Below are positions 3,975-6,184 of a stretch of 6,184 bases of DNA, one piece after another. How positions within the stretch are numbered: the first letter of the stretch is position 1; every line of letters starts with the position of its first letter. Origin of the DNA: Dialister sp. CAG:486 (GTDB lineage: Bacteria; Bacillota; Negativicutes; Veillonellales; Dialisteraceae); the NCBI GenBank assembly GCA_000434475.1, contig FR879600.1:664-6847 (forward strand), given 5' to 3'. The notes beneath the pieces are model-generated. The model saw nothing but the letters and a program-made list of their open reading frames with translations, was not told where the DNA came from and searched no databases. The translations under genes and the position numbers were made by a program.

Positions 3975-6151
3975 ATGAAAAAAGGAAAAACGTTGTCGTG
4001 CCTCATCCTTGGAACTCTGGCTGCTGCCGGAATTTTAGGGGGGGGACTGTCTTTGCAGAAGAACCTGCGGTGACGCAGCTCGCTGAAGTCGTTGTCATTG
4101 GTGACAGAAATAAGGAACGTGAAGTCCTGCCTGGCGATTTCGTCTATACCAAATCGCAGACAGGTTTTTTGAGTGGAAAAAACACGCTGGACGTCCCATT
4201 TACGCAGATGAACTTTACCGAAAAAGCCATGGAAACATTCACCGGTCCGGATAAACCGATGGATGCGCTTCTTGCCAATTCGCCATCTGTTCGTCAGTCG
4301 GGATCGATCCTTCATGGCGACTTTTTCTTCCGCGGTCTTCGTACGAATGGCACGAATTTCTATGTAAACAATGTACCGGGCGTATTTACACAGTTTAATA
4401 CCCCACTGTATCCGATTGAATCGTTGGAAGTACTTTCCGGACCAAACGTAGGTATTTATGGTACAGGTGTACAGTATGAAACGACGAATCCGGGCGGCAT
4501 TATCAGTGTGAAGACGAAGGTGGCTCCGGATGAAAGAGTACTCGACTACACGCAGACGATTTCTGGCCGCGGTCTCTTTGGAGAATACCTTGACTATGGC
4601 GAACGTTTCGGGGACAAGAAGGAATGGGGCGTTCGTATCACGACAGAAAACCTCAATGGCAGAACGTCTGTCAAAGGGACGAAAATCAATGGACAGGGTA
4701 TTTTTGCCAATATCGACCATACCACGGAACACGCGAAGGATAATCTCTTCATCGGCTATAGAAATCTGGACATTCAGGGCGGGCTGCGCTGGTTCATTCT
4801 TGACAGCGGTGTGACAAAACTGCCGGCCGTGCCGAAAGGTTCGAACGATTACAGCTTTGATGGTATGGTGAAATCGACACATGGCTGGCTGATGACATAC
4901 AACCATGACCAGAAATTCAATGAACACTGGGATGGGTTCTTCAACTTCGGGATGCAGAGAAATGATCTCGACCGTAACGTTATGGCGAATGGCGGCAGCG
5001 GCTATGCGTTAAAAGAAGACGGTACTTTGACTGTAACAGCTAAGCCAGGAGGGACGCCACAGGAGTATTATTACTGGCAGGTGGGAACGACCGCACATTA
5101 TAATACAGGGGATGTGAAGCATGACATTACCCTGTCGTATAATCAGGCATGGAGAAATAGAAAAAGTGCGTACAACAATGGCTCGCTGGTAAATATTGGT
5201 ACTGGTGACCTGTACACTGGCATTCATCAGACATTGGCTGCACCAACAAAGTTCGATACCCGCTGGAATAATAAGACACGCGTCAAGAGTTACTCTCTGG
5301 TCGACTACATGACTTATGAGAAGTGGAATGTCGTGCTGGGTGTCCATAAACATGAAGCAGTGTCAAATGCATATAAATATAAAAATGCAAACAGCAGCGA
5401 AGTAACAGGCATCGATAGAGTGGAAAGCGATGACACCAGCCCGACTTACGGATTGATCTACCATCCAAACGAAAATATGTCTATCTACGCGAGCCATTCC
5501 GAAAACTTTGACTGCGGTACGGGCGTCAACACCACATTTGAAAACTTTGGAGACGTTCTCCCACCTCTCAAGACAAAGCAGAATGAAATCGGCTTCAAAT
5601 ACATGAAGAATGATCTGCTCTGGACACTGGCATACTATGACCTGAAACAGGATAATCTGATTAGCGTCTATAAGTCGGGATTTAGCAAACCTTTCCAGTC
5701 TAAAGACGGGGAAGCACGTCATAAAGGCGTAGAATTTTCTGTGAATGGCAAGCTGACTGACAAGTGGAATGTCTTTGGCGGTCTTTCCCACCTTGATGCC
5801 AAACAGGAAAAAACAACAAAAGGTCAGCTGGACGGTATTCGTGTCAACGGTACCAGCCAGTGGACGGCTGTCTTCGGTGCGGAATACAATCCGAATGAAT
5901 CCTGGAGCATTCTTGGCCGCGGCATCTATACTGGCAAAACTCCAGTCATGAATGAAAAAGTCTGGGCGGGTGGCTATACCATTTTCGATTTGGGTGCTAC
6001 CTATAAGACACACTTCGGCAAGACTCCGGCAGAACTTTCCCTGATGTGCAACAACGTCTTTGACAAAGACTACTGGATGGTTTCTCGCGGAAATCAGGTC
6101 TATCTCTCCCTCCCGCGCACCTTCACCTTCACAGCAAAACTCCACTTCTAA
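3975..6151 (+). CDS. TonB-dependent outer-membrane receptor, frame-shifted at a poly-G tract (probably phase-variable, OFF)
   Basis: Translation from ATG 3975 gives a signal peptide, MKKGKTLSCLILGTLAAAGI plus LGGG, then leaves the frame at eight Gs (4038-4045) and stops at TGA 4071-4073 after 32 residues. The rest of the receptor is intact in the -1 frame, from ACT 4046 to TAA 6149-6151. With nine Gs the product is 725 residues: signal peptide 1-28 (cleavage VFA|EE), TonB-box-like LAEVVVIG at 36-43, plug domain about 68-182 (FFFRGLRTNGTNFYVNNVPG, then NVGIYGTG and NPGGIISVKT), and a beta-barrel from about 185 ending in the aromatic C-terminal strand TFTAKLHF that barrel assembly recognises. 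Such receptors import siderophores, haem, cobalamin or other large ligands using TonB energy; the plug looks siderophore-receptor-like but the ligand is not identifiable. No other disruption is seen over about 2.1 kb, arguing against an old pseudogene. A homopolymer sequencing error is the main alternative. Confidence 0.9.
4038..4045 (+). repeat. Poly-G(8) tract in the signal-peptide codons, candidate phase-variation switch
   Basis: Eight consecutive Gs follow ATTTTA at codons 22-24 of the receptor. G8 puts the main body out of frame; G9 or G6 gives LGGG or LGG followed by TVFAEE, an ordinary signal-peptide end. Any Gly number is tolerated here, so tract length can change without harming the protein. 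Slipped-strand mispairing at such tracts switches surface receptors in other bacteria (for example poly-G in neisserial hmbR). Confidence 0.75.
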
Positions 6152-6169
6152 TATATATGTATAATAATA

Positions 6170-6184
6170 GGCGGCCTTGCGGCC
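6170..6184 (+). terminator. Partial terminator hairpin at the window edge
   Basis: GGCGGCC-TTGC-GGCC begins 19 bases after the receptor stop, after an AT-rich stretch. The four last bases pair with 6173-6176, and the left arm predicts that the next bases would be GCC followed by Ts. The second half lies outside the window, so this is only a likely terminator. Confidence 0.45.

Noticed and set aside
3975..4010. Lipoprotein signal (TLSC) at the receptor N-terminus
   Set aside because: The cysteine is at residue 9, before the hydrophobic core is complete, and a normal VFA|EE cleavage site follows; receptors of this family are not usually lipoproteins.
3956..4927. Long (323-codon) minus-strand open frame opposite the receptor
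   Set aside because: It is a shadow of the receptor coding frame; the plus strand has clear plug-domain motifs and the minus product has none.

Overview
The window holds four protein-coding genes and an unusual amount of repeated intergenic DNA. It combines Gram-positive-type traits (a secreted 3D-domain wall protein with peptidoglycan-binding repeats, a MerR regulator with a long C-terminal domain) with an outer-membrane TonB-dependent receptor. That mix suggests a diderm Firmicute of the Negativicutes (Veillonellaceae or Dialister-like). This is inferred from gene content and the style of the repeats; no rRNA or other marker is present.

Layout. 1-981 (+): secreted wall-binding protein whose 5' end is cut off by the window edge. 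982-1368: no gene; a heptamer repeat array, a terminator-like hairpin and one copy (A) of an interspersed inverted-repeat element. 1369-1403: strong bidirectional terminator containing the stop codon of the next gene. 1391-2218 (-): MerR-family regulator. 2219-2933: divergent intergenic region with a promoter at each end and several copies of the interspersed element between them. 2934-3767 (+): class I SAM-dependent methyltransferase. 3768-3974: no gene; a palindrome and a (CCCTAAT)n array. 3975-6151 (+): TonB-dependent receptor, followed by part of a probable terminator at the window edge.

Two observations stand out. First, the receptor has a clear ribosome-binding site and signal peptide, but the reading frame breaks at a run of eight Gs inside the signal-peptide codons. 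Nine (or six) Gs would give an intact 725-residue receptor. This is the architecture of a phase-variable contingency gene caught in the OFF state, or else a homopolymer sequencing error. Second, the promoters of the MerR gene and the divergent methyltransferase gene share a 19-bp -35/-10 spacer carrying TTATA-N4-CTATA, the geometry MerR proteins act on. The regulator probably controls itself and the methyltransferase.

Working model (inference): the MerR protein senses a small molecule and switches on the methyltransferase; the receptor next door imports a metal chelate or similar ligand and may be switched stochastically. No ligand or substrate can be named from the sequence.
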